From assembly GCF_000003605.2 (NCBI RefSeq), contig NW_003140313.1, positions 79,359 to 105,899 on the forward strand: a stretch of DNA of 26,541 bases. Reading direction: 5' to 3'. The notes under the pieces were generated by a model, which saw nothing but the letters and a program-made list of their open reading frames with translations, was not told where the DNA came from and made no database searches. Positions 18,501 to 23,534 of the stretch are shown here, in pieces. The first letter of the stretch is position 1, and each line of letters starts with the position of its first letter. Source of the DNA: Saccoglossus kowalevskii (lineage: Eukaryota > Hemichordata > Enteropneusta > Harrimaniidae). Made by a program: the position numbers and the translations under genes.

Positions 18501-19565
18501 TTCTACGTTGAAATAAGATAAACACAAATACAAATTGACTGAGGCATTCAAATTCAGACACCAATACATGTTCATTATGAATGGTTGCCTGTGATACCCC
18601 TTCAAAGGGTAAGCTATATTTAAGTCTTCTCACACCAGCATGTGTTCACAACTGCTTTTAAGCTGTCGTAATTATTACAAAAAAAGTTTGCTGGTGATAT
18701 TGCTCCCCGGGACGGTATTTAAGCCCCCTTTACACATGTCATAAAGGGACATAAAAACAAAGGTCATGGGGAATGGGATCATGGACCTATTTTTGAGATA
18801 AAAGTTATAATAATTTACGCTGGTTACAGAATTAACACATGGCACTAATGGAGAAAAAAATATTACTACCGTGGGTACCTGTTAAATTATGAGATTACAA
18901 TATGTCAGGACTACGTTTTTAAAAAAGAGAAAAAGGGGCATCATGGACCTAATTATAAATTAAAAAAACAACTTTGAGCCAAAAAAAAACGAATTCGGGT
19001 ATTTTTTTCTCCAAAAAAAATTTGAAATGTTTTTTTTTCATTGCCCAGAGAAATAAAGATATATATTCCTTACACACTAACATAAAAAAATTACATGTTT
19101 CTGAACATCAATGGATATTTCGAAAATTGGCCTGGACACTGTTAAGCATACTTCATTTTTATTCCAACACTAAAATAGAAAATGGTGAATTACTTGAAGC
19201 ACCTAACTGTTGAGGAAGTGAAAAACAAATCTGTATTAATCAACCTCCATGCAACAAATCCTGTACTTGGCACTGTCTTAATATTTTGAATTTGTTTCTA
19301 CAGTGAACCCCTAATTGATGCTAAATATCTGCAGAAAAGAGACGATGTGATATCGATAAAAGGATTGAGCAAAGCCACAACACAGATGCAATCCTCAGCT
19401 GCAACTGGCCATACCATTACACCGCCGCAACATAATTCTCTAAGACTCAGTCAAGCTGGTATTGTACCAAAACTTGGAAGTAACAAACCAATGCCAACGC
19501 AACCTCCTCTGTCAAGTGCCTATTTTCCTGGTAGTTCAAGTCAACAGATACAAGCCCAGTCGTAA
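413..19565 (+). CDS. SASS6: SAS-6 centriole assembly protein (partial, 15 exons; 5' end outside window)
   Basis: SAS-6 is the structural core of the centriolar cartwheel. Homodimers pair through a long parallel coiled coil, and their N-terminal heads join into rings that set ninefold symmetry during centriole duplication, with STIL/Ana2, PLK4 and CEP135 as known partners. The joined exons give one open frame of 625 residues. Relative to the roughly 657-residue human protein only about the first 70 residues are missing, so the full protein would be near 695. Colinear matches to human SAS-6 include [18 protein letters not shown] (human [18 protein letters not shown]), [81 protein letters not shown] and SSAYFPG. 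All introns follow GT..AG and all joins keep frame. Exons are listed separately; the residue numbers there count from Leu 414-416. No frameshift or internal stop is seen, so the locus looks functional. Confidence 0.96.
792..1709 (+). mobile_element. Family A DNA transposon, copy 1 (non-autonomous, TA-flanked)
   Basis: The ends are inverted repeats: left CCGTAATCGACCGTGTTAGC and, on the opposite strand at the right, CCGTACTCGACCGCGTAAAC, each followed by a CGCCCA block and flanked by TA. A second copy lies inverted at 16820-17415 and shares interior blocks such as GAAATCAATTCCAACAGATC and CATTGCGTTACC. Inside, at 1339-1407, is a short open frame beginning ATGGCGGAAAGTG (22 codons, then TGA), possibly the remnant of a transposase first exon. 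No transposase domain is seen, so it must rely on another element. TA target duplication suggests the Tc1/mariner type, unproven. Confidence 0.78.
2187..2299. mobile_element. Family D MITE, degenerate copy
   Basis: It begins ATGAGGTTATTAC and ends GTGATAACCTTAT, the same termini as the better copy at 7355-7474; near the right end it shares GCATACTTTG with that copy's inner arm (reverse complement CAAAGTATGC). The rest is diverged. Confidence 0.5.
2522..2690 (+). CDS. SASS6: SASS6 exon b: end of head domain with the head-head Phe, residues 35-91
   Basis: The acceptor is tctcgtttcAG and the donor is GTATGG (phase 0). The exon encodes [10 protein letters not shown], then [18 protein letters not shown], then [13 protein letters not shown]. 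The TTC at 2598-2600 (residue 61 of this partial) aligns with human Phe131, the hydrophobic residue known to insert into the neighbouring head and drive ring assembly. It is intact here. The end of this exon begins the coiled coil. Confidence 0.96.
2774..3000. mobile_element. Family F MITE (TA-flanked, CTGTAAAA ends)
   Basis: The left end is TA|CTGTAAAAACATGT and the right end is ACATGTTTTACAG|TA, an inverted repeat of about 14 bp with TA on each side. The interior has a 15-bp direct repeat, CGCGAAAAAGACATG, at 2961-2975 and 2978-2992, beside the right end. It has no coding capacity. This is the only copy seen here. Confidence 0.75.
3327..3350. repeat. (TTTTA)n microsatellite
   Basis: Between four and five uninterrupted TTTTA units run directly into a decoy 3' splice site. 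The true acceptor is 92 bp downstream. Confidence 0.85.
3445..3522 (+). CDS. SASS6: SASS6 exon c: start of coiled coil, residues 92-117
   Basis: The borders are ttttttcttcacAG and GTGCAT, both phase 0. The 26 codons begin [10 protein letters not shown] and end KQTQE: charged, with leucines at heptad-like spacing. They correspond to human residues just after AGCLK. Sequence identity is lower than in the head, as is usual for coiled coil; placement rests on frame, splice sites and length. Confidence 0.88.
3590..3746. mobile_element. Family E MITE, copy 1 (TTAA-flanked)
   Basis: It is bounded by TTAAAGCG and CGCTTTAA. If TTAA is the target duplication the element is AGCG...CGCT, 149 bp, of the piggyBac or Kolobok insertion type. 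It shares GGCCATA, TTTACAAACRAGCGTC and the first 100 bp in general with the truncated copy at 14105. No coding capacity. Confidence 0.68.
4083..4256 (-). mobile_element. Family C MITE, copy 1
   Basis: It starts TA|CCGTAAAATCTATATTAGAAGC and ends in degraded GCTTCTAATTTTACAC. The interior shares CATTCTTTTTGAACAATTGA and repeated CTAATAGAAG units with the copies at 17552 and 21924. It is oriented opposite to the intact copy 3. Confidence 0.75.
4263..4552. mobile_element. Family J hAT-like MITE
   Basis: The left end is CAGGGGTTTTTCC and the right end, reverse complemented, is CAGGGATTTTTTTT; both sides are flanked directly by CATACAG, a 7-bp match that fits a degenerate 8-bp hAT target duplication. 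The interior contains the hairpin GGCCACAG..CTGTGGCC (4426-4448) and a direct repeat CTGTGGCCTCAT at 4441 and 4456. The insertion sits at the edge of family C copy 1. Confidence 0.65.
4748..4867 (+). CDS. SASS6: SASS6 exon d: coiled coil, residues 118-157
   Basis: The acceptor is tatttaccAG and the donor is GTAAGA. The frame reads [16 protein letters not shown] and continues to KTLQ. The Leu-Asp-x-x-Arg-x-Glu-Trp stretch matches human LDKLRNEW, and the following HTQE..REKTLQ matches HSQE..KEKALQ. It is a phase 0-0 exon of 40 codons. Confidence 0.94.
5661..6149. mobile_element. Fold-back element G, interrupted by family H
   Basis: A perfect 19-bp inverted repeat, CTGTGACTGCAAGAAAGAA, lies at 5661-5679 and 6131-6149. 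Inner arms also pair: TGTAGTATGAGACA at 5694-5707 with TGTCTCATACTGCA at 5804-5817, and TTTGCTAA with TTAGCAAA. Removing the H insertion and one copy of its 5-bp duplication restores a ~190-bp element with a right arm complementary to the left. No coding capacity. Confidence 0.75.
5837..6130 (+). mobile_element. Family H transposon, copy 1 (nested in G)
   Basis: The ends are CAGGGTCCGTA and (reverse complement of the right end) CAGGGTTCATAGC. It is flanked by TTCTT on both sides. It shares TTTAAATTTCTTCATAGTT, TTGGCCTGAATTAAGG and AATCATTTGGCTCTTGGTGC with copy 2 at 16101-16318. The CAGGG termini look hAT-like, but the 5-bp duplication is shorter than the usual 8. Confidence 0.8.
6359..6475 (+). 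CDS. SASS6: SASS6 exon e: coiled coil, residues 158-196
   Basis: The borders are caaccttcAG and GTATTA. It encodes [14 protein letters not shown], and ends [14 protein letters not shown], matching human QLQNRLSELEAANK. It is a phase 0-0 exon of 39 codons. Confidence 0.94.
6476..7769 (+). other. SASS6: Intron between exons e and f
   Basis: 1294 bp. It holds a short hairpin at 7142-7168 (TTACTGTGT..ACACAGTAA) and family D element 7355-7474; no other structure recognised. Confidence 0.8.
7355..7474. mobile_element. Family D MITE, near-perfect palindrome
   Basis: The left arm GAGGTTATTACGAGAA pairs with TTCTCGTAATAACCTT at the right. Pairing continues inward through CCTCAAAGTATGCAC / GTGCATGCTTTAAGG and AGACAGTA / TACTGTCT, so nearly the whole 120 bp folds into one hairpin with a small loop near GACCGACG. 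No coding capacity. A diverged copy is at 2187-2299. Confidence 0.78.
7770..7844 (+). CDS. SASS6: SASS6 exon f: coiled coil, residues 197-221
   Basis: The borders are atcaaatttcAG and GTAAGA. It encodes [20 protein letters not shown], matching human [20 protein letters not shown]. It is a phase 0-0 exon of 25 codons. Confidence 0.95.
7845..8379 (+). other. SASS6: Intron between exons f and g
   Basis: 535 bp of AT-rich sequence with scattered ACATGTA motifs; nothing else recognised. Confidence 0.75.
8380..8574 (+). CDS. SASS6: SASS6 exon g: coiled coil, residues 222-286
   Basis: The acceptor is tgttataatAG and the donor is GTACTG. The 65 codons include [13 protein letters not shown] and [13 protein letters not shown], matching human NSTLDVECHEKEK and VAVLEQEIKDKDQ, and end SIQEQK like human TIQEQK. 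The donor is weak (+4 C, +5 T) and abuts a TA followed by CTGTAAAT, the start motif of the local MITE families. Confidence 0.96.
8575..9307 (+). other. SASS6: Intron between exons g and h
   Basis: 733 bp. It opens with a possible TA-flanked MITE, CTGTAAATGTC at 8578, whose other end may be GCGTTTTACGGTGTA near 8755; family B copy 1 is at 9086-9203. Confidence 0.6.
9086..9203 (+). mobile_element. Family B MITE, copy 1 (internally deleted)
   Basis: It contains ACTTTATTTTCG, CGCTGAAGGGATGAATC and GAAATAAAATATTTTACA, all shared with family B; it is shorter than the ~200-bp full copy, and the termini are degraded. Confidence 0.65.
9308..9397 (+). CDS. SASS6: SASS6 exon h: coiled coil, residues 287-316
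   Basis: The borders are ttttttcaatAG and GTAAGG. It encodes [10 protein letters not shown], then [17 protein letters not shown], aligning with human GKLEATIKSLSAELLK. Phase 0-0, 30 codons. The large minisatellite begins about 45 bp past its donor. Confidence 0.92.
9440..10375. repeat. Pyrimidine-rich minisatellite, period 27 then 26 bp
   Basis: The proximal half repeats a 27-bp unit of the form CCACCCTTCCCTTCATTTCT followed by TGAGACC or GAGGGAC; the distal half (about 9970-10375) repeats a 26-bp unit, CTTCATTTCTGAACACCTAC plus CCTCTC, about 16 times with few changes. The plus strand is nearly all pyrimidine within the TTCC/CCC parts; the opposite strand has GGGAAGGGTGGGG runs. The long open frames here in both directions follow from the 27-bp period and are not genes. 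Confidence 0.95.
10734..11185 (-). mobile_element. Full-length SINE with tRNA-Met-like head and 12-bp target duplication
   Basis: Read on the minus strand, the element starts next to 11185 with a tRNA-like head: A-box-like TAGCATAGTGG, anticodon-loop CTCATGA (anticodon CAT), and B-box-like AGTTCAAACCC. A GC-richer body of about 330 bp follows, ending in A-rich tracts (T-runs on plus at 10734-10745). TGTTTTACACCT occurs perfectly at 10722-10733 and 11186-11197, the expected target-site duplication. A truncated relative is at 15055-15172. It has no coding capacity and would need a LINE partner in trans. Confidence 0.88.
11397..11450 (+). CDS. SASS6: SASS6 exon i: coiled coil, residues 317-334
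   Basis: The borders are tctgtttttAG and GTAAGA. The 18 codons read [18 protein letters not shown], matching human ANEIIKKLQGDLKTLMGK. It is the shortest exon and too short for a simple ORF scan; the match and the splice sites make it secure. Confidence 0.95.
11522..11685 (-). mobile_element. Family B MITE, copy 2
   Basis: TA|CTGTGAAATACTTCATTTTC at the left and AAATAAAGTATTTTACAG|TA at the right (approximately), with CGCTGAAGGAATGATTC inside. Oriented opposite to 19987-20185 judged by the CGCTGAAGG block. Confidence 0.85.
11780..11883 (-). other. Exon-shaped repeat, copy 1 (possible nested minus-strand exon)
   Basis: On the minus strand it has an acceptor-like ATTTACTGCCTAG before ACAGC and a donor-like CAAAG|GTAAGAG after it. 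One frame is open throughout and contains [17 protein letters not shown]. The sequence is homologous to 12441-12537, including about 20 bp beyond each border. No known family recognised; it could be a real nested exon or a repeat that happens to carry splice-like borders. Confidence 0.4.
12441..12537 (-). other. Exon-shaped repeat, copy 2 (possible nested minus-strand exon)
   Basis: Minus-strand borders are GTTTACTGTGCAG before ACAGC and TACAAAG|GTAAGAC after it. An open frame contains [19 protein letters not shown], resembling copy 1 ([16 protein letters not shown]). A short deletion relative to copy 1 shifts the frame near its start. Confidence 0.4.
12844..13031 (+). mobile_element. Family B MITE, copy 3
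   Basis: TA|CTGTCAAATAATTTG at the left and AAGGTATTTTGCAG|TA at the right, with GGAATTAATTTTAGCTGAAA and CGCTGGATTTTATTTTCAC inside, as in the 3' UTR copy. Confidence 0.85.
13330..13560 (+). repeat. Family I interspersed repeat, two related units
   Basis: Unit 1 (about 13373-13440, GATTACCCAAGAGCATCTAT) and unit 2 (about 13484-13555, GATTACCCCAGAGCACCAAT) share the order GATTACC, GAGCA, ATGTA, AAGTTTC, ATTG, GAGATATC. A related inverted stretch is at 21661-21800. Origin unknown. Confidence 0.6.
13640..13765 (+). CDS. SASS6: SASS6 exon j: coiled coil, residues 335-376
   Basis: The borders are attattatttcAG and GTGTGT. It encodes [20 protein letters not shown] and ends FKTKEEE, matching human [20 protein letters not shown] and SLRIKEQE. 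Phase 0-0, exactly 42 codons (six heptads). The initial ATG is an internal Met, not a start. Confidence 0.95.
14105..14183. mobile_element. Family E MITE, copy 2 (cut by the gap)
   Basis: It begins TTAAAGCGGGGGAG and shares CATGCRTCAG, TTGGCCATA, TCATT and TTTACAAACGAGCGTC with copy 1 at 3590; the right end is hidden in the N run. Confidence 0.7.
14184..14410. other. Assembly gap (227 N)
   Basis: An unbroken run of N. It begins inside a family E repeat, a plausible reason for the assembly break. The reading frames reported across it are meaningless. Confidence 1.
14918..15046. mobile_element. Family K MITE (imperfect ends)
   Basis: Left AAAAAGGTCGGTGATCAT pairs, with about three mismatches, with the reverse complement of the right end, TTAAAGGGCGGTGGTCAT. 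129 bp, non-coding. The right end TTTAA suggests a TTAA-type target. Single copy in the window, so boundaries are tentative. Confidence 0.45.
15055..15172 (-). mobile_element. Truncated, diverged copy of the tRNA-headed SINE
   Basis: It shares TATCCAGGGTAGGTGTAGA (compare CACCCAGGGTAGGGGTCGA at 11072), then GATG/GTTYAG, TTTGA, GGTCTA, ATGRGT and the A-box region with the full SINE, in the same orientation. It is shorter, lacks the body and carries many changes, so it is older. Confidence 0.7.
15213..15294 (+). CDS. SASS6: SASS6 exon k: end of coiled coil, residues 377-404
   Basis: The acceptor is tttcaacAG. The frame reads [20 protein letters not shown] and then LLKTNEN; human has [19 protein letters not shown]. 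The exon ends on the first base of a Val codon (phase 1), donor GTAATA. It is followed by the shortest intron, 119 bp. Confidence 0.94.
15414..15535 (+). CDS. SASS6: SASS6 exon l: conserved NWLN segment and start of tail, residues 404-444
   Basis: The acceptor is tctaccacAG; TC completes the split Val. It encodes [13 protein letters not shown], matching human ITWLNKELNENQL, then a Thr/Ser/Pro-rich stretch ([10 protein letters not shown]) leading to NPSM and donor GTAAGT. It marks the transition from coiled coil to disordered tail. Confidence 0.95.
15536..16485 (+). other. SASS6: Intron between exons l and m
   Basis: 950 bp. It holds a near-perfect palindrome at 15650-15675 and family H copy 2 (16101-16318); otherwise AT-rich with nothing recognised. 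Confidence 0.8.
16101..16318 (+). mobile_element. Family H transposon, copy 2
   Basis: It begins CAGGGTCCATAG and ends GGTGCTATGGAATCTG; both sides are flanked by ATACA, a perfect 5-bp duplication. The interior matches copy 1 over TTTAAATTTCTTCATAGTT, TTGGCCTGAATTAAGG and AATCATTTGGCTCTTGGTGC. Confidence 0.82.
16486..16626 (+). CDS. SASS6: SASS6 exon m: polar disordered tail, residues 445-491
   Basis: The acceptor is ggtgtctcatgcAG and the donor is GTAATG. The 47 codons are low complexity and rich in Ser, Thr, Asn, His and Tyr, with a doubled NYST motif and NNPHHYHR. There is no clear alignment to the human tail here; the call rests on frame (phase 0-0), splice sites and position. Confidence 0.85.
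16820..17415 (-). mobile_element. Family A DNA transposon, copy 2 (inverted)
   Basis: Bounded by TA|CTCGTCCGACTTAGCGCCC and, at the right, by the complement of CTTGTCCGACTTGACTAAG followed by TA. Read on the minus strand it follows copy 1 in order (CATATT.AGTT, AATTGCTAATTACC, GAAATCAATTCCAACAGATC, CATTGCGTTACC, AAATCAATGACG). It is about 320 bp shorter than copy 1 and lacks the ATGGCGGAA open frame. Confidence 0.78.
17552..17785 (-). mobile_element. Family C MITE, copy 2 (partly duplicated)
   Basis: It contains two CATTCTTTTTGAACAATTGA blocks (17583 and 17660), each after a RAAGYCACRCC unit, and ends GGCTTCTATTACACACTTTTACAG. The left terminus is degraded. Orientation as copy 1. Confidence 0.7.
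18016..18158 (+). CDS. SASS6: SASS6 exon n: disordered tail, residues 492-539
   Basis: The acceptor is aacttctctAG and the donor is GTAAGT; the exon ends AG of a Ser codon (phase 2). It encodes [16 protein letters not shown], then [20 protein letters not shown]. Pro/Ser-rich, poorly conserved with human. The TPP and SPR sites are possible phosphorylation sites, but that is inference. Confidence 0.87.
18159..19303 (+). other. SASS6: Intron between exons n and o
   Basis: 1145 bp of AT-rich sequence with A-runs; the phrase ATCATGGACCTA occurs at 18779 and 18940. No gene or clear repeat family seen. Confidence 0.75.
19304..19565 (+). CDS. SASS6: SASS6 exon o: C-terminal exon with stop, residues 539-625
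   Basis: The acceptor is tttgtttctacAG; T completes the Ser codon. The exon encodes [17 protein letters not shown] (human KYLKKREDSIPLRGLSQ) and ends [20 protein letters not shown] before TAA at 19563-19565 (human SSAYFPGQLPNS). The match at the very C-terminus confirms the stop codon. Confidence 0.96.
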
Positions 19566-19986
19566 TGTTATAAAATGAGTATTCCTATAGAATACACATA
19601 TATTATATATATATATAATGACTGGAATGGTGGATATATGTTGAATTGAGTTTTCTCTGACATGTTTTTGGATAAATGTCACAGGCAGTGATAATATATA
19701 CCTGTCTTTGCTGTGTAAGGTTTCCTACGCCTTTGGGTATAATATTGATTTTTAAATATTTGATACTAATATAACCATCATAAATGTGATACACCATGAG
19801 TCTAAGATATCTCAAGTTGTGATCTTTTTTTGTTTTCACATATTTATTTCACTATAAAATGTATTTTATTTTACACAATCACCTCGGATCAAAAGTACTA
19901 CTAGCATTATCATTTTCAACATTCTATTTAGCTGGATTCAACAGAATTGAAGTGACTTGAGTATAATACCGATCATAACTAGAATA

Positions 19987-20185
19987 CTGTGGAATACTTT
20001 ACTTTCGCGGGAATTAATTTTCGCTGAAAAGGCTTTTTGGGTGTTTTGCTTGGAATTTATTTTCACTGATTTTTCATGAGTTTAATGTGAAATATAGGGA
20101 AAACAGTATATTCGCTGGATTTTATTTTCACGGAATCATTCCTTCAGCGAAAATAAATTCCAAGCGAAAATAAAGTATTCTACAG
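19987..20185 (+). mobile_element. Family B MITE, copy 4 (best preserved, in SASS6 3' UTR)
   Basis: TA|CTGTGGAATACTTTACTTTC at the left and AAATAAAGTATTCTACAG|TA at the right. Both halves carry complementary blocks (GGAATTAATTTTCGCTGAA / TTCAGCGAAAATAAATTCC), so the 199 bp can fold on itself. If the 3' UTR call is right the SASS6 mRNA carries this hairpin. Confidence 0.88.
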
Positions 20186-21360
20186 TATCATGAACTATGA
20201 CATATCGTTTCTATTTAAGGGGTGATAATGTGTGTGTTTTGATGGTGATACTAGCAAACGTTCTTATTCAGGTATTTGGATATTATTTTATATAGGTGAT
20301 AGAATTCTTACAATTTTTTTATGGATGTTTTTTTTTTTTTTTTCATTTTTCACTGTGATGTATATTTTACCAGTAATCTATCCAAAATATCGGTAAATTG
20401 TATGATATATGAATTTTTAAATAATATTAACTTACATATTGTGTTAGGAAAAATAACTCATTGAAATGTTCTACTGCCATAACTTACTCTCATTCATATT
20501 TGGTACTTATATGTGGTTTCTATTCAATATAATTTTTTTATATTGTTTGTCCCTTTTCTTTGTCATTTATTTTTTGTTTTACCGGTATCACTGTTTTAAG
20601 CTGCCAATACAACAACTCTTGCTGCAGTCGTACTTTCCCTTCTCTTAGTTTTGAGATGAATTTATTGTTTGAGGAATGTGAATGTGTTTTTTTTTTTATT
20701 GTCATATTTTTTTCAAAATTTTCTCTGCAGTTCTTTTATTGTTTTGTTTTTCAAACTCTGCACCCTTCCTCCACCCGCATTTCTTCACCTGGTCAACCAT
20801 AAAGTCCGTGAAAAAACAATTTCTATATTGTGTTGAGAAGTGGTGTTGTTTGATTGATATCTGTACAGCGTGAAATCAACTGTATTCTTAACACATGCAT
20901 TACTTTATTTCTGCATGTTGAAGTAGGTTTCTAATCAAACATTTAGTTTTATGGATTAATTTCAGTGATTCCATAACCTTCAAACGCATTGCTACTGAAA
21001 AAAGTGGTTACTGAATCAAAAAAGAAAAATAGTGTTGCCTAGTGACAGCATCTATTTTGGAGTGCAACATCACAAATATGCTTTGAGTATGCTGACTATC
21101 CTGTCTCTGTAAATAGGTTTTTTGTGTCATTTTGTTGAACTCCACAGAAAGTACACATTAATTCATCCTGTTTATAAAAGTAATTTGTATTCCCATTATG
21201 CACGTGGCAAATCCATTTGTTAAAAAAAAAAAAAAAATGTATATAACTATATTTGTATGAATGTGATACTTTTTTTTTTAGTCTTCTTCTTATATCAATC
21301 TGTCATCTTTGTTCTGTGAAATTGTTGTCTTTCGTTGATGTATCATTTTATTTTGGACGC

Positions 21361-21366
21361 AATAAA
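21361..21366 (+). terminator. Candidate poly(A) signal AATAAA for SASS6
   Basis: A canonical AATAAA follows TTTTGGACGC and precedes a T-rich stretch; no canonical signal closer to the stop lies outside a transposon copy. A second AATAAA at 22434-22439, followed by TGTCTGTT, is an alternative. Confidence 0.5.
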
Positions 21367-21660
21367 TATACCATTTAACTAACATTGAGTTTACAATTTA
21401 TTATTTCTCTGAAACTGGGAGTCTGCCATATGGCCTGCTATAAGCCCTTATTGTCCGTTTACTCTCTGCCCTCTTGACCGACTACGTCGGCCTCGCTTGC
21501 AGCTCTTCGCACTGCTGAGAGCCTTTTTATTATTTTTTTTGGTCTGTTACAGGATGATGGCCTGCCATTAAGTGCATTTGTGAACCCCCTGACATACATG
21601 TACTGGTATAAAGCACACGCCTAGTTAGTTTTTAGTTGAAATTCATATAATTTGTGCCGT

Positions 21661-21800
21661 ACAATTAATCAATTTTCAGCTTTTTCCAATGATATTTCAA
21701 GAGCTACCCAACACTGAAACTTGGTACATAGATGCTCTTCAACATGCATGATCAGTTTTGGGTTGAATTTCTTTGCATATTGAATGACCTAATTTACATA
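21661..21800 (-). repeat. Family I repeat, inverted copy
   Basis: Its reverse complement has TTCAACCCAAAACT, then AAGAGCATCTATGTACCAAG, as at 13350-13410 (TTCAACCCAAAACT, AAGAGCATCTATGTACAAAG). Confidence 0.7.
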
Positions 21801-21923
21801 AATAAGCCACTATTCAACCAGCTCATAGTCATTTCAAGAACCAAGATGTGATTATTTTTTTAGGGTCACTGCATATTTACAGTAGATATCTAATTTACAT
21901 AAAAATCACCAGAAATCATAGTA

Positions 21924-22103
21924 CTGTAAAATCTGTATTAGAAGCTGCGGCTTCTATTAAAATGATACAATGCAACACAGGGAATGGGGCTTCTATTACA
22001 GCATCTACACATATGAGAAATGATGAATTTTGGGTTCTCAAATATTCAAAATGAATGGGTGTGACTTCTATTAGGGATGCGGCTTCTAATACAGATTTTA
22101 CGG
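21924..22103 (+). mobile_element. Family C MITE, copy 3 (intact ends)
   Basis: TA|CTGTAAAATCTGTATTAGAA at the left and TTCTAATACAGATTTTACGG|TA at the right: inverted repeats of about 22-25 bp with one mismatch and TA on both sides. 180 bp, non-coding. The interior repeats GGCTTCTATTA twice. It is inverted relative to copies 1 and 2. Confidence 0.9.
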
Positions 22104-22630
22104 TACAATTAAATCCATTTTGTTTTTAATATTTCTTTGAGTTTTCTGTTGATAATATAAATTTCAATACACTATCAGATTACCTTCGCATTGTGAATCT
22201 CAAAGACAGAATTATATTATCTGACAGACTCAAGGCTAAACTTAAATTTTTTATTTCTCGACACACAGCAGTTCAGTGTAAACATTCCTTGATTTTTTTC
22301 TTAGTGTGGTAGACTAATTTTCATCCTTCTGGATGTTAATTTCTTTTTGCCAAAACTTTGGTTTCACATTTTGCACTTTTATATAATTTCTTTGTTAACA
22401 TTTGACTAAATACTGTTAATTCTCTGTACCTTGAATAAAGCATGTCTGTTCGATTCGAACCATGTGACTCTGGATTTTCCGAGGTCAACAGGTTTGCGTT
22501 CTACAGTAGAATCTTCAGTGTTTTGTGCGGAATAGCAAAAGAAAATGCAATGAACTGTCAGTTCAGCCATCAAAGAAGTAGTCTTGTCTGTTGTGTTGTG
22601 TATCTTTCATGGAATACAATAGGTGATTTT

Positions 22631-22790
22631 CCGTACAATTGCGAGATCTCGCGAGATGCATGAAAGACGCGCGTCGAACGTCTGCCGCAAAAATCGAACG
22701 ATTTGATTTTGAACTCGAATTTCCTTATTTCGTAGCTCACACCGACCGGCCGATCTTCGACAGACTGAGAGGAATATTGCTTCCGAATAC
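22631..22790. promoter_or_regulatory. CpG-dense block with TCTCGCGAGA palindrome (candidate promoter)
   Basis: About 19 CpGs in roughly 156 bp, in otherwise CpG-poor DNA. TCTCGCGAGA lies at 22647-22656, overlapping the palindrome GCGAGATCTCGC at 22641-22652; GACGCGCGTC is at 22666-22675. TCTCGCGAGA is a known core-promoter motif of animal CpG-rich promoters (bound by BANP in mammals). The nearest candidate gene start is 23899 on the plus strand. Confidence 0.5.
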
Positions 22791-23534
22791 CCTTACTTAA
22801 TCAAAATTGCCTATCATCAAATGTGGACAGCACATTATTAAGCATGGAAATGTCCCCGAAATACGGTTGTTGAATCCCACGCGATGTTTGATTATGTCTT
22901 CTATTTTTACACATCAACTCCTCAAAATTGACAGAATATTGGTTGTCCAATATATTAAACCCCAAAACATACCAATAATAGTAGAAATACAATTCTAACT
23001 ACCCTCATTCGAATGAGAATTCGAAATGAGAACTATTTAGTCATTTAATCTGTTTTTTCCGGGTAAATATTTTTTTATTCAACATCCTGTATATCAGATA
23101 TAGGACAAAGTTCAGTTCATGCCTATTTATTTTACTGTACACTTGCAACCTGTTAACTTAATAATGTGTGACTTTCAGTATGTCTAAATGCATCAATTAA
23201 CAGTTGTTTTAATAATTTACAATGCTTTGGGGGATGTTCTCAAATAGGCAAAGTTTGCAAAAAAATAAAAGGTTCTACGTGTACATAAAAGTAGGATAAT
23301 TTAAGATCAGCTGAAACCGTTTTTTTATCTATACAAATTACAAATCAATGGTCACAACCTTGATGAAATGGCCCTTTGTTGCTCCCCAACCCCACACGAC
23401 AATTATACAAACTTCAACATTTAGAGAACACTTATTATTCTATTAAAAGAAAATATTTAAAAATATTCAAAGGATAATGCTTTCAACTCTTATATGAATT
23501 TATTACTTCAGCTTTATAAATTAATAAAAATATA
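22791..23534. other. Intergenic or 5' intronic AT-rich stretch
   Basis: No gene or repeat family recognised. A perfect 14-bp palindrome, CTCATTCGAATGAG, is at 23004-23017. Confidence 0.6.

Larger units (their letters stand above)
19566..21385 (+). other. SASS6: SASS6 3' UTR (inferred)
   Basis: About 1.8 kb of AT-rich, stop-riddled sequence follows the stop and runs to the best poly(A) signal. It holds a (TA)n run at 19602-19617, family B element 19987-20185, and several T or A homopolymers. The 3' limit is inferred from the AATAAA alone. Confidence 0.55.
21386..22630. other. Intergenic stretch downstream of SASS6
   Basis: It holds a GC-richer patch at 21420-21530 (with CCGACTACGTCGG), family I 21661-21800, family C 21924-22103 and an AATAAA at 22434. 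The 73-codon open frame at 22442-22663 resembles no known family. Confidence 0.6.

Noticed and set aside
22442-22663. 73-codon open frame as a gene
   Set aside because: No recognisable family, no splice context, and it overlaps a poly(A)-like signal and CpG-rich regulatory-looking DNA.
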